Below are positions 20,756 to 29,371 of a stretch of 64,000 nt of DNA, in pieces. Below the pieces are notes generated by a model. That model was given only the letters and a program-made list of their open reading frames with translations. It had not been told where the DNA came from and made no database searches. The translations under genes were made by a program, and so were the position numbers. The DNA lies in NCBI RefSeq assembly GCF_030684035.1, contig NZ_JAUXPI010000047.1:1-64000 (forward strand), written 5' to 3'. Numbering within the stretch: position 1 is the first letter of the stretch; each line of letters starts with the position of its first letter. This DNA comes from Phaeovulum sp. Lineage in GTDB: Bacteria > Pseudomonadota > Alphaproteobacteria > Rhodobacterales > Rhodobacteraceae.

Positions 20756-21532
20756 ATGGTTCAGTTCACCCTGCCGAAAAACTCGAAAATCCGCGTCGGC
20801 AAGACCTGGCCGAAGCCCGAGGGCAAGAATGTCCGCAAGTTCCGCATCTACCGCTGGGATCCCGATACGGGCGAAAACCCGCGGGTCGATACCTATTTCG
20901 TCGATATGGACAGCTGCGGCCCGATGGTTCTTGATGCGCTGATCAAGATCAAGACCGATATCGACCCGACACTGACATTCCGCCGTTCCTGCCGCGAGGG
21001 CATTTGTGGGTCCTGCGCGATGAACATTGACGGTATCAACACGCTGGCCTGCATCTACGGCCTCGACGAGATCAAGGGTGATGTGAAAATCTACCCGCTG
21101 CCGCATATGGCGGTGGTGAAAGACCTGATCCCGGACCTCACGCATTTCTACGCCCAGCACGCCAGCATCATGCCGTGGCTTGAAACCAAGACCAACCGCC
21201 CGGCCAAGGAATGGCGCCAGTCGATTGAAGACCGCAAGAAGCTCGACGGGCTTTATGAATGCGTGATGTGCGCAAGCTGCTCGACCTCGTGCCCGAGCTA
21301 CTGGTGGAACGCCGACCGCTACCTTGGCCCGGCCGCCCTGCTGCACGCCTATCGTTGGATCATCGACAGCCGCGATGAGGCTACGCCCGAACGGCTCGAT
21401 GCGCTTGAAGACCCGTTCAAGCTCTACCGCTGCCACACCATCATGAACTGCACCAAGACCTGTCCGAAAGGCCTGAACCCCGCCAAGGCGATTGCCGAGA
21501 TCAGGAAGATGATGCTGGAGCGGGTGGTCTGA
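20756..21532 (+). CDS. sdhB: succinate dehydrogenase iron-sulfur subunit
   Basis: The 258-aa protein carries the three FeS clusters linking FAD to quinone: the plant-type 2Fe-2S motif [13 protein letters not shown], the 4Fe-4S motif [16 protein letters not shown], and the 3Fe-4S ligands in [17 protein letters not shown]. Length is typical. It closes the sdhCDA-DUF3052-lipoprotein-sdhB operon. Confidence 0.98.
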   Translation: MVQFTLPKNSKIRVGKTWPKPEGKNVRKFRIYRWDPDTGENPRVDTYFVDMDSCGPMVLDALIKIKTDIDPTLTFRRSCREGICGSCAMNIDGINTLACIYGLDEIKGDVKIYPLPHMAVVKDLIPDLTHFYAQHASIMPWLETKTNRPAKEWRQSIEDRKKLDGLYECVMCASCSTSCPSYWWNADRYLGPAALLHAYRWIIDSRDEATPERLDALEDPFKLYRCHTIMNCTKTCPKGLNPAKAIAEIRKMMLERVV

Positions 21533-21581
21533 GGCCTTCTGGCGCGGCGCGCCGGGGGCTTACGGCCAGCGATTGGCCCGC

Positions 21582-22487
21582 CTATACGCCCGGCGCTCCG
21601 GCGGCGGGCTTTTCGTTCCTGCCGCGCTGCCACCAATCGGCCAGGTCAGTGATCAACCCGGCCCGGTCAGAGCGTTCCCACACTTCGGGCTTGCCCCGGA
21701 AATAGGCAGCAACCGCCAGCGGGATGCGCCCGGTCGAGGCCTGCGCTGCCACGTCATCGGGCAGAATCGTCTCCCGCCCGTAGATGATGCGGGTGGGCAG
21801 TCTGAGCTCCGGCATGACGATCGAGACAAGCTCGGCACAATAGAGTTCGTCGGGGGTGGCATTGTCGAAGTGATAATCGAATTTCATTCCCAGACGTTGC
21901 GCGAATCCCGCCACCACCTCGCGCCGCCTTGCGTTGGAGGCGAGCTGCGGCCGGGTGAGAACCACACGGTCGGTATTGAGAATTTCTTCAGGCAGCGACA
22001 GGTGAACACCGAGCCGGTCCGATTCGATGAAGGTCATGCCAGCCCGGATTTCGGCCTGATGCGGCACCACGGTGGCGTGGTTCCACATGCCGAGCGCGCG
22101 CAATTCGGCCTCGGTGCCGAGATAGACCGCCAGATGCCCGAACAGCCCCGGGATCGTGTTGCCCGAGGCGCGATGCTTGTTCGAGAGCAGAACCACATCC
22201 AGTGGGCGGACGACCTGCAACACCTGTGCCTGCACCCTTTCGTCGGCAAGATAGCCGGAACGATACACGCTTGCGCCCACGGCGTTTCCCAACAGCGGCG
22301 CAAACGGTTCGATCAGCGCGATCAGCACCGGCGCATAGACTTCGGTCTCGCGGCAACACCCCTCAAGCGGGGTGCCCACCAGCGCAAGATCGGCAGGTCC
22401 GATTGGTGGCGTGCTGGCAGAACAGCCAGCGACAACCGCGATCAGCAGCCCGGCAAGAATGCCTCGAAACCTGCGCGCCATGTCCAT
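21582..22487 (-). CDS. YiiX-like permuted papain-fold lipoprotein (NlpC/P60 superfamily), putative
   Basis: The ~301-aa product has a lipoprotein signal (FRGILAGLLIAVVAGCSAS). The mature part shows a pattern of the permuted NlpC/P60-papain (YaeF/YiiX) hydrolases: VVLLSNKHRASGNTIPGLFGHLAVYLG, containing the GHLAVYLG histidine block, and later DNATPDELYCAELVS with the candidate catalytic Cys. I infer a lipid- or peptide-amide hydrolase at the cell envelope. It is convergent with sdhB. ATG at 22487 was chosen to give the full signal; 22481 is possible. Confidence 0.68.
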   Translation of the reverse strand: MDMARRFRGILAGLLIAVVAGCSASTPPIGPADLALVGTPLEGCCRETEVYAPVLIALIEPFAPLLGNAVGASVYRSGYLADERVQAQVLQVVRPLDVVLLSNKHRASGNTIPGLFGHLAVYLGTEAELRALGMWNHATVVPHQAEIRAGMTFIESDRLGVHLSLPEEILNTDRVVLTRPQLASNARRREVVAGFAQRLGMKFDYHFDNATPDELYCAELVSIVMPELRLPTRIIYGRETILPDDVAAQASTGRIPLAVAAYFRGKPEVWERSDRAGLITDLADWWQRGRNEKPAAGAPGV

Positions 22488-22764
22488 TGCCCAAGCCCTA
22501 TCCTGATCGGGGGGCCGCGACCCCCGGCATCGGCCGGCGCGGGCAATCACCCGATGCCCGCAGCCAACCCAAGCCCGCAGCCGCGGGCAAACTCGCGCCA
22601 AGGACTGCCACAGCCGCAGCCGATCATCAAGCGCCGCACTGCCCCGCGACTGCGCGCGCCGCGCACCCTGTTGCGCAAATGCGAGGGCAGGGCGACGGGG
22701 CTTTTCTTTTCGCCCGCTTCGATGGAGGCTTGGCAGGTGCCCCGCCGGGCACGAGGAGACCGCG

Positions 22765-23625
22765 ATGAAACCTGCCCCGCTTGGCCCCGCGCCCGAAGAT
22801 GCCGAAGCCCGCCGCGCGGTGCCGCCGGTGATCTGCTACCCGGTAGCCGGGCTGCCGGTGCCTGACCTTGCCGCGCTCGACGAAGCCCGCGCCGACTGGG
22901 AAATGACCGCCGCGCTTCTGGTGCCGCCGCGCGAGGCGCGCACATTCGAAGTTCCCGCGGGGCATTTCTTTCGCATCGGTTGCCCCGCGGGTGCGCAGGT
23001 GGGCGATCTCAACCTCTGGAACGCCGCCGACCTTGCCGAGCGGTTCTATTCCGGCAAGACCCGCGCGCTGCATGGCACCCATCTGGGGCGCGGCGACCGG
23101 ATGTGGTCTGGCTTTCCCTACCTGCGGCCGATGGCGACGATCACCGCGGATACGCTCGACTGGTATGGGTTTGATGCTTTCGGCTGCTCGGTCCACGACG
23201 TGATCGGCACCCGCTGCGACCCCTACACGCACAGCCTGCTTTCCGGCGGCGGCCAGTATCATCACTGCTGCCATTCGAACCTGACGCGGGCACTGGCCGA
23301 GGCGCGCGGGCTGACCCTGCTTGAGGCCGAGGCGGCGGTGCATGACGTGCTCAATGTCTTCATGTGCACCGGGTTCGACCGCGCCACCGGGCAATATGTG
23401 ATGAAGGCAAGCCCGGTGCGGGCGGGCGATTACCTCGAATTCTTCGCGGAAATCGACCTGTTGGGGGCGCTTTCGGCCTGCCCCGGCGGCGATTGCAGTG
23501 CCGAGCATTCAAGCGATACCGCCGCCTGCCATCCGCTTTCGGTTGAGGTGTTTTGCCCAAGGGTCGCGCCGCCGGGTTGGGTTGCACCAAAGGTGAGCGG
23601 CTATGACCGCAGCCATGGGTGGTAA
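22765..23625 (+). CDS. DUF1989 (urea carboxylase-associated) family protein
   Basis: The 286-aa protein contains the DUF1989 core: HFFRIGCPAGAQVGDLNLWN, a TRALHGTHLGRGDRMWSG segment, and GGQYHHCCHSNLTRAL with clustered His and Cys likely to bind metal. The family was named from urea carboxylase loci, but members also occur alone, as here; no urea gene is adjacent. GAGGAGA precedes the ATG. The preceding 277 bp (22488-22764) contain no gene, only GC-rich short hairpins and presumably the divergent promoters. Confidence 0.85.
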   Translation: MKPAPLGPAPEDAEARRAVPPVICYPVAGLPVPDLAALDEARADWEMTAALLVPPREARTFEVPAGHFFRIGCPAGAQVGDLNLWNAADLAERFYSGKTRALHGTHLGRGDRMWSGFPYLRPMATITADTLDWYGFDAFGCSVHDVIGTRCDPYTHSLLSGGGQYHHCCHSNLTRALAEARGLTLLEAEAAVHDVLNVFMCTGFDRATGQYVMKASPVRAGDYLEFFAEIDLLGALSACPGGDCSAEHSSDTAACHPLSVEVFCPRVAPPGWVAPKVSGYDRSHGW

Positions 23626-23650
23626 GGCCGGGGGTCTCGCACCCCCGGAC

Positions 23651-23689
23651 CCCCGCAGGGTATTTTCACAAAGAAGAAGCCGGGTCGGC
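23651..23689. repeat. half-copy of the CACAAAGAAGAA gene-end repeat
   Basis: GGGTATTTTCACAAAGAAGA followed by AGCCGGGTCGG matches the left arm and loop of the inverted repeat at 2788-2873 with few changes. The right arm is missing. It lies at the convergent junction of the DUF1989 and ArsR genes and overlaps the end of the ArsR coding region, supplying its last codons and stop. Confidence 0.7.
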
Positions 23690-24064
23690 GAATTCCGCTT
23701 CCAGAAACCGCTCGAAGTCGTCGAGATCGATCGGGTCAAACTGGCCGAAGCCCTGCATCCAGGTGGTGGCAGCGCGCAGGCTGCCGGGTTCGAGTTTGCA
23801 CCACCTGAGCCGACCGCGCCTTTCCTGGCTGATCAGGCCGGCATCGGCGAGAATGCCCAGATGTTTGGAGATTGCCGCGAGCGACATGGCAAAGGGGGCG
23901 GCGACATCACTGACCGCCATGTCATCTTCAAGCAGCATGGTGAGGATCGCGCGCCGGGTCGGGTCGGCAAGGGCGGCGAAAAGCTGGTCAAGGTCAGGGG
24001 CGGCGGCGGGCATGCGGCGAATTAGCGCAAACACCTCGCAATCGTCAACCATCCGGTTGAACAT
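23666..24064 (-). CDS. ArsR-family winged-helix transcriptional regulator
   Basis: The ~132-aa product contains LFAALADPTRRAILTMLLED and SLAAISKHLGILADAGLIS, the helix-turn-helix hallmark of ArsR repressors. Metal-binding cysteine motifs are not evident, so it is likely of the non-metal subgroup often paired with SRPBCC-type genes. The start is uncertain: ATG 24064 is directly adjacent to GGAGG, ATG 24052 lies 12 bp further, and a later ATG gives a 115-aa form. The last few residues (ADPASSL) are encoded by the repeat at 23651-23689. Confidence 0.85.
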   Translation of the reverse strand: MFNRMVDDCEVFALIRRMPAAAPDLDQLFAALADPTRRAILTMLLEDDMAVSDVAAPFAMSLAAISKHLGILADAGLISQERRGRLRWCKLEPGSLRAATTWMQGFGQFDPIDLDDFERFLEAEFADPASSL

Positions 24065-24204
24065 CCTCCGCGCGTGCGGCCTGGCGCATGCGATACAGAT
24101 GAATTAAAGCCATTACATATCAAGGCTGTAGGCCGATTTCGCCGGGCTTGACTCGGGGGGCGTTGCCGCATAGGAAGACGGCGACTTTGTGCGGGGCCCC
24201 AAAC

Positions 24205-24546
24205 ATGCCTGTTGCTCCCCCTGACGGTCCGGACCCGGCGCGGTTGCGCGCGCTGGAGGACCGGATTGCAGAGAAGAAACGGGCGCTGATGCCGGGGCCG
24301 CGCGCGGACGAGCACTTCAGCCAGGCCAATATCGCCTGGCGGATGGTGATCGAGATGGTTTCGGGGCTGGGGATCGGCTTCGGCATCGGGTACGGGCTGG
24401 ACATTCTGTTTGGCACGATGCCGTTGCTGCTGGTGATCTTCACGCTTCTGGGCTTTGCGGCCGGGGTGCGGGTGATGCTGCGCACGGCCCGCGAAGTTGA
24501 GGGCGAGCGGCTGGCAGAGCAATCTGCGCGGAAAGAGGAAACATAG
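24205..24546 (+). CDS. atpI: ATP synthase protein I (AtpI/AtpQ-like)
   Basis: The 113-aa protein has a polar N-terminus (residues 1-45) and two hydrophobic helices ([18 protein letters not shown] and [17 protein letters not shown]). It is the first gene of the F0 operon and stops 2 bp before the GTG of atpB. AtpI assists assembly of the c-ring and is commonly the first gene of bacterial atp operons. The start is weakly supported: ATG at 24205 lacks a strong Shine-Dalgarno, and an in-frame TTG exists at 24148. The spacer 24065-24204 should hold the operon promoter. Confidence 0.88.
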   Translation: MPVAPPDGPDPARLRALEDRIAEKKRALMPGPRADEHFSQANIAWRMVIEMVSGLGIGFGIGYGLDILFGTMPLLLVIFTLLGFAAGVRVMLRTAREVEGERLAEQSARKEET

Positions 24547-24548
24547 AC

Positions 24549-25298
24549 GTGGCGACGGAAGAAGCAGGCAGCGCACTTTCATTCCACCCGATGGATCAGT
24601 TCATCGTGAAGCCGCTTTTCGGCGACGGTCCGATCAACTGGTACACGCCCACCAACGTCACGCTCTGGATGGCGCTTGCCGTTGTCGGAATTTATCTGCT
24701 GCTGGTGGTGGGCACCCGTGGACGCGCGGTGATCCCGACCCGGATGCAGTCGATCGCGGAACTCGCTTACGGCTTCGTTCACAAGATGGTGGAAGACGTG
24801 ACCGGCAAGGACGGGCTGCGCTATTTCCCCTACATCTTCACGCTGTTCATGTTCATCGTATTCGCCAACTTCCTCGGCCTGCTGCCGCGCGCCTTCACCC
24901 CCACCAGCCACATTGCGGTTACGGCGGTGCTGGCGATGGCGGTGTTCCTGACCGTGACCATTCTTGGCTTTGTCAAGAACGGCGCTGCCTTCCTCGGCCT
25001 GTTCTGGGTTTCCTCGGCACCGCTGGCGCTGCGCCCGGTGCTGGCGCTGATCGAGCTGATCAGTTATTTCGTGCGCCCGGTCAGCCATTCGATCCGGCTT
25101 GCGGGCAACATGATGGCCGGGCATGCCGTGATCAAGGTTTTCGCGGGTTTTGCCGCAGTCGCGGTGATCTCGCCGCTATCCATCGTGGCTATCACCGCGA
25201 TGTACGGGCTCGAAATTCTGGTGTCCTTCATCCAGGCCTATGTCTTCACGATCCTGACTTGTGTGTATCTCAAGGATGCGCTGCATCCGCACCACTAG
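24549..25298 (+). CDS. atpB: F0F1 ATP synthase subunit a
   Basis: The 249-aa integral membrane subunit forms the proton half-channels. The essential arginine lies in [19 protein letters not shown], and [17 protein letters not shown] closes the last helices, both diagnostic of AtpB. Start is GTG at 24549, preceded by GAGGAAA. Overall arrangement atpI-atpB-atpE-b'-b without F1 genes is the split organisation known from Rhodobacter and relatives. Confidence 0.97.
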   Translation: MATEEAGSALSFHPMDQFIVKPLFGDGPINWYTPTNVTLWMALAVVGIYLLLVVGTRGRAVIPTRMQSIAELAYGFVHKMVEDVTGKDGLRYFPYIFTLFMFIVFANFLGLLPRAFTPTSHIAVTAVLAMAVFLTVTILGFVKNGAAFLGLFWVSSAPLALRPVLALIELISYFVRPVSHSIRLAGNMMAGHAVIKVFAGFAAVAVISPLSIVAITAMYGLEILVSFIQAYVFTILTCVYLKDALHPHH

Positions 25299-25352
25299 GC
25301 AGGTTCAACCAACAACCAATTCAGCCAATTCCAACCTCAAGGAGTGACGAAC

Positions 25353-25589
25353 ATGGAAGGCGATATCGTTCAAATGGGTGCGTACATCGGCGCTGGTCTT
25401 GCCTGCATGGGCATGGGTGGGGCTGCGGTTGGTGTGGGCAACGTTGCCGGCAACTTCCTGTCGGGCGCGCTGCGCAACCCCTCGGCCGCCGCTGGCCAGA
25501 CCGCGACGCTGTTCATCGGCATCGCATTCGCCGAAGCGCTGGGGATCTTCTCGTTCCTCGTCGCACTTCTGCTGATGTTCGCCGTCTGA
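25353..25589 (+). CDS. atpE: F0F1 ATP synthase subunit c
   Basis: The 78-aa hairpin protein has two helices with the polar loop LRNP (residues 40-43) and the proton-binding Glu61 in [10 protein letters not shown]. Gly-rich spacing in helix 1 ([17 protein letters not shown]) is typical of c-ring packing. AAGGAG lies 8 bp before the ATG, the strongest ribosome binding site in this operon, in line with the need for many c copies per enzyme. Confidence 0.97.
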   Translation: MEGDIVQMGAYIGAGLACMGMGGAAVGVGNVAGNFLSGALRNPSAAAGQTATLFIGIAFAEALGIFSFLVALLLMFAV

Positions 25590-25668
25590 GACCTGCTCGC
25601 ATCCTTGCGGTCGGGTGGGCCTGAGGTTCGGGCCCATCCGGGTTCTTGAAGGGTCCGAGGGGGACGAC

Positions 25669-26214
25669 ATGGCAACAACTACGCACGACGCAGCGGGTGC
25701 CGCCGCGGGACATGCCGCGGAATCCGCAGGTATGCCGCAGCTCGACTTTGCCAGCTTCCCGAACCAGATATTCTGGCTCGTGGTGACGCTGGTGGCGATT
25801 TACTGGGTGCTTTCGCGCATCGCGCTGCCGCGTATTGGCGGGGTTCTGGCAGATCGCCAGAGCGCCATCACCGGCGATCTGACCGCCGCCGAGGAATTCA
25901 AGCTGCGTGCCAAGGAAGCCGAGGCCGCTTATGAGCGCGCCCTGGTCGAGGCCCGTTCCGACGCGCAAAAGATTGTCGGGCAGGCACGCGCCGAGATCCA
26001 GAAAGACCTCGATGCGGCGACGGCCCACGCCGATGCCGAAATCGCCGCACGCGCCAGCGAATCTGAACGCCGGATTGGCGAAATTCGTGCCGGGGCAATG
26101 GAAGCGGTGGTGGCGGTGGCGCGCGAGGCGGCAGCCGACATCGTTGCGGCAATGGGCGGCAAGGCCGATGCCAAGGCGGTTGCCAAAGCCGTCGATGCAC
26201 GGCTGAAAGGGTGA
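25669..26214 (+). CDS. atpX: F0F1 ATP synthase subunit b'
   Basis: The 181-aa protein has a long polar N-terminal tail, one transmembrane helix ([19 protein letters not shown], about residues 33-52) and a coiled-coil stalk of Ala, Glu, Arg and Lys. Photosynthetic and related alphaproteobacteria use a b/b' heterodimer as peripheral stalk; the extended tail and position before atpF identify this as b'. It begins 79 bp after atpE. Confidence 0.92.
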   Translation: MATTTHDAAGAAAGHAAESAGMPQLDFASFPNQIFWLVVTLVAIYWVLSRIALPRIGGVLADRQSAITGDLTAAEEFKLRAKEAEAAYERALVEARSDAQKIVGQARAEIQKDLDAATAHADAEIAARASESERRIGEIRAGAMEAVVAVAREAAADIVAAMGGKADAKAVAKAVDARLKG

Positions 26215-26218
26215 CAGG

Positions 26219-26773
26219 ATGAAAAAGCTCTCGGCGGTTCTGGTGTTTGCTGCCAGCCCGGCCTTTGCGGCCACTGGCCCGTTCTTTTCGCTGAAGAACA
26301 CCGACTTCATCGTGACACTGGCGTTCCTGCTGTTTGTGGGCGTGCTGTTTTACTACAAGGTTCCGGCGATGCTGGGCGGCATGCTCGACAAACGCGCGGC
26401 GGGCATCAAGGCCGACCTCGAAGAGGCGCGCACCTTGCGCGAAGAGGCGCAGGCGTTGCTGGCCAACTACGAGCGCAAGAGCCGCGAAGTTCAGGAAACC
26501 GCCGATCTGATCGTGGCCACGGCGCGGCGTGATGCGATGACGGCGGCCGAGGCGGCGAAGGCCGAGCTGAAGGTGTCGATTGCGCGGCGGTTGAAAGCGG
26601 CGGAAGAGCAGATTGCTTCGGCCGAAGCGGCGGCGCTGCGCGATGTCAAGGACCGCGCGGTGAACGTTGCGGTGGCCGCAGCATCCGAGCTTTTGGCGGC
26701 GCAGCTTGGCGCAGATGCGAAGTCGAAGCTGACCGATGCCGCAATCGGCGAAGTCGCGGCACGGCTGAACTGA
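26219..26773 (+). CDS. atpF: F0F1 ATP synthase subunit b
   Basis: The 184-aa protein has a short signal-like N-terminus ([17 protein letters not shown]), one membrane helix ([20 protein letters not shown]) and a long alpha-helical stalk rich in Ala, Glu and Arg. It pairs with b' to link F0 with delta of F1. It starts 4 bp after b' and is followed by a strong terminator, so the operon ends without F1 genes. Confidence 0.93.
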   Translation: MKKLSAVLVFAASPAFAATGPFFSLKNTDFIVTLAFLLFVGVLFYYKVPAMLGGMLDKRAAGIKADLEEARTLREEAQALLANYERKSREVQETADLIVATARRDAMTAAEAAKAELKVSIARRLKAAEEQIASAEAAALRDVKDRAVNVAVAAASELLAAQLGADAKSKLTDAAIGEVAARLN

Positions 26774-26794
26774 AGCCTGACCCGGTGCAGTATG

Positions 26795-26824
26795 AAAACC
26801 CGGCCCGTCGCGGCCGGGCTTTTC
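26795..26824. terminator. bidirectional rho-independent terminator after atpF
   Basis: AAAACCCGGCC and GGCCGGGCTTTT form an 11-bp stem around six bases, with A on one side and T on the other, so it can act in both directions. It lies 21 bp after atpF and touches the stop codon of the convergent regulator gene. Confidence 0.9.
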
Positions 26825-27593
26825 ATGCGCGCTCAGCCTCGTGCTGCAAGCGCAATTGCGCCAGCGCCTCGTGGCGGTCTGCCTTTTGCTGGTCAAGCAA
26901 AGCCGCTTCGACAAAGCTCAGATGGGTCTCGATCGCGGCCTTTGCCGCTGGCGCATTGCGCGCCTGCAGGGCTGCGTTGATCGCGCGGTGTTGATCGAGC
27001 AGCGAATCGCGCGTGGTGCGCTGGCGAAACATGACGTTGCGGTTGTAAAATACCCCCTCAAGCAAGAGCCCGAACATCGCGCGCATCATGTGCAGCATGA
27101 TGACATTATGGCTCGCCTCGACAATCGCCATGTGAAACTCGGCATCAAGCGCCGCCTCGTCGGCGGGGTTGCGTTTCTGGTGCGCGGTCTCCATGCGGGA
27201 GAAAAGCGTGTCGATCACCTTGAGGTCGGTATCCGAGCCGAGCCTTGCCGCGCGCTCGGCCGCCAGCCCCTCCATGTCGCGGCGAAACGAGAGATAGTCG
27301 AACACCGCCTGATCGTGGCTTGCAAAAAGCCGGATCAGCGCAGGCGAAAACGCAGCACTCAGCACATCGGCCACGAATATGCCCGCCCCGGCGCGGGTGA
27401 CCAGCAGCCCGGCTTCCTGCAATTCCGCCACCGCTTCGCGCAGGCTCGGGCGCGATACGCCGAGCCGCTCGGAAAGCTCGCGCTCGGAAGGCAGCCGCTC
27501 GCCAGGGCGCAACACACCTTGCAGGATGAGCACTTCGATCTGGCGCACCACTGCCTGGCTGAGTTTTTCCGACTCGATCTTCTGATAAGGCAT
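26823..27593 (-). CDS. FadR/PdhR-type GntR regulator (FCD subfamily)
   Basis: The 256-aa protein has an N-terminal winged HTH (LPSERELSERLGVSRPSLREA, about residues 33-55) and a C-terminal FCD domain with AEFHMAIVEASHN and the DQHRAINAALQARN block that supply metal and effector contacts. The overall pattern resembles PdhR/LldR-type repressors that sense pyruvate, lactate or similar acids. ATG 27593 has GGGGG four bases upstream; an upstream TTG in frame is less likely. Upstream DNA holds a TGGTC-N9-GACCA inverted repeat, a plausible autoregulatory site. It is convergent with atpF. Confidence 0.88.
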   Translation of the reverse strand: MPYQKIESEKLSQAVVRQIEVLILQGVLRPGERLPSERELSERLGVSRPSLREAVAELQEAGLLVTRAGAGIFVADVLSAAFSPALIRLFASHDQAVFDYLSFRRDMEGLAAERAARLGSDTDLKVIDTLFSRMETAHQKRNPADEAALDAEFHMAIVEASHNVIMLHMMRAMFGLLLEGVFYNRNVMFRQRTTRDSLLDQHRAINAALQARNAPAAKAAIETHLSFVEAALLDQQKADRHEALAQLRLQHEAERA

Positions 27594-27607
27594 CGCACCC
27601 CCGGATT

Positions 27608-27628
27608 TGGTCAAAATCTATGACCACA
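27608..27628. promoter_or_regulatory. candidate autoregulatory operator of the FadR/PdhR-type gene
   Basis: The inverted repeat TGGTC (27608-27612), 9 bp, GACCA (27622-27626) lies 15 bp upstream of the start codon and resembles the TGGT...ACCA half-sites used by FCD regulators. The overlapping 10-mer TATGACCACA (27619-27628) matches TGTGATCACA at 8 of 10 positions. Binding by the encoded protein is inference. Confidence 0.4.
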
Positions 27629-27692
27629 TCACCCGATGCGCAAGACAAAGCGGTGCGGCTCGCCCGGCTTCCGTGCGGAGCTTTGCCGAGCT

Positions 27693-28340
27693 TCAGCTAT
27701 TGGGCCGAATAATGATCTCGACACGGCGGTTTTGCGCGCGACCTTCCGGTGTCAGGTTCGAGGCAATCGGCTGATCCTCGCCGCGGCCGTAGGCGGTGAT
27801 GCGGCTGAAGGGCACCCCGGAATTGGCGAGCACCCCCGCCACGGTATTCGCGCGGCCCTGCGACAGGGTCTGGTTGTAGCCCGCCGCGCCGGTGTTGTCG
27901 GTATGGCCGACAACCTCGACCATTGTATCCGGGTAGCGCAGCAGGCTTGTGGCAAGGGTTTGCAGATCGCGCTGCAACTCGGGGCGCAGCGCGGTGCTGT
28001 CGGTGGTAAAAAGCAGATCCTGCGGCATTGTCACCACCAAGGCGCTGCCGGTATTGACCACGCCAACACCATTGCCGAGATCGCGGTCAAGTTCGGCTGC
28101 CTGCTTGTCAAGAGCCTGCCCGATCAGCCCGCCGATGGCGGCACCGGCAACCGCACCAACAGCCGCCTTGCCAAGCGCGTCATTGCCGCCGCGTGTTGCG
28201 CCAAAAAAGCCGCCGAGCATGGCACCGATGGTGGCACCGCCTTGCGTGCGGTTGGGCGCAAGCGCGCCTTCGGGGTTGGTGCAGGATGCAACCAGAACCG
28301 CACTGCAGGCTACCGTCAGGATTATCCGTTTACCGCTCAT
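27693..28340 (-). CDS. OmpA-family outer-membrane lipoprotein (YiaD-like)
   Basis: The 215-aa product has a lipoprotein signal (IILTVACSAVLVASC). A glycine-zipper region follows (GATIGAMLGGFFGATRGG and AAVGAVAGAAIGGLIG, about residues 35-85), then a C-terminal OmpA peptidoglycan-binding domain with VEVVGHTDNTGAAGYN and the closing AQNRRVEIII. It should tie the outer membrane to peptidoglycan. GAGGTG precedes ATG 28340; an in-frame ATG 12 bp upstream is an alternative. The hairpin-rich spacer (28341-28446) separates it from the ogt-like gene. Confidence 0.9.
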   Translation of the reverse strand: MSGKRIILTVACSAVLVASCTNPEGALAPNRTQGGATIGAMLGGFFGATRGGNDALGKAAVGAVAGAAIGGLIGQALDKQAAELDRDLGNGVGVVNTGSALVVTMPQDLLFTTDSTALRPELQRDLQTLATSLLRYPDTMVEVVGHTDNTGAAGYNQTLSQGRANTVAGVLANSGVPFSRITAYGRGEDQPIASNLTPEGRAQNRRVEIIIRPNS

Positions 28341-28446
28341 GTCACACCTCATGCCCGAAGCCCCCTGGCGGGGCCTTGGCGCGAGTATAACGCCACTCTG
28401 CGACCGAGTTCCACGCAGGCTTGGGGCACCGGCAGGTTTTTGCGCA

Positions 28447-29307
28447 TCACGTTCGTGCCAGCCTGCCGGGAACTGCCTCCGCCCGCGCCGATTCCCAGGC
28501 AAGCATGGCACGTTTGACCGGCAATCCCCAGTGGTAGCCGCCCATCGCGCCAGATTTGCGCAGCGCCCGGTGGCAGGGAATGACAAAGGCCAGCGGGTTG
28601 CGTCCGACCGCCGTTCCCACCGCGCGCAGGGCGCGTGGCGCGCCAATGGCCCCGGCAATGTCGCCATAGGTGGTGACCTGTCCCGAAGGTATCGACAGCA
28701 GCGCTTCCCAGACCTTGATCTGGAATGGCGCGCCGATCAGATGCAGTGCCGCCTCTCCCCGCTGCGCAAGCGCCGCCTCGACCCAATGCGCAATCGCCTC
28801 CGGGGCGGGTGCCAGACGCGCCGCTGGCCAGCGACGGGCAAGATCGGCAAAAGCCGCCTGCGCGCCGACCTCGGCAGCAAAGGCCAGGCCGCAAAGCCCG
28901 CGCTCGGTGCCCATCGCCACCACCTCGCCAAAGGGCGAGGCAAAGCTGCCGTGCCGGATCTCCAGCCCCGCGCCGCCCTGCGCATATTCGCCGGGGCTCA
29001 TCGCCTCCCAACGCAGAAAGAGGTCGTGCAGGCGGCCGGTTCCCGAAAGCCCGGCGAGGTCGGCCACCGCATCAAGCGGAAGGCGCTTCGCGATCAACGC
29101 CCGCGCATGGTCGAGCGTCAGGTATTGCTGGTAGCGCTTGGGCGAAACCCCGACCCAGGCCGAGAATACCTTCTGGAAATGTGCAGCGCTCATGCCAAGG
29201 GCAGCAGCCAGTTCTTCCAGCGAGGGGCCGGGGGCGGGCGCAGCATCGATCAGCGCCAGCGCCCGGGCGATCACGCGGTAATGGTAATGGTCCTCGACGG
29301 CGCGCAT
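28447..29307 (-). CDS. AraC-type HTH fused to methylated-DNA-protein cysteine methyltransferase (Ada-like)
   Basis: The 286-aa protein joins an AraC helix-turn-helix (SLEELAAALGMSAAHFQKVF and the RYQQYLTLDHARALI segment, residues ~28-105) to an O6-alkylguanine transferase domain. The acceptor site is VIPCHRALRKSG near residue 250 and the DNA-binding helix RAVGTAVGRNP precedes it. Compared with Escherichia coli Ada, the N-terminal zinc/phosphotriester domain is absent. It should repair O6-methylguanine and may regulate genes, but cannot use the phosphotriester switch. Start ATG 29307. Confidence 0.92.
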   Translation of the reverse strand: MRAVEDHYHYRVIARALALIDAAPAPGPSLEELAAALGMSAAHFQKVFSAWVGVSPKRYQQYLTLDHARALIAKRLPLDAVADLAGLSGTGRLHDLFLRWEAMSPGEYAQGGAGLEIRHGSFASPFGEVVAMGTERGLCGLAFAAEVGAQAAFADLARRWPAARLAPAPEAIAHWVEAALAQRGEAALHLIGAPFQIKVWEALLSIPSGQVTTYGDIAGAIGAPRALRAVGTAVGRNPLAFVIPCHRALRKSGAMGGYHWGLPVKRAMLAWESARAEAVPGRLART

Positions 29308-29371
29308 GGCTGGTCCTTTCCGCCCCATGATAGGCGGTGGCGCGCGGGCGCGCGACCCGAAAGCTGTGGTT

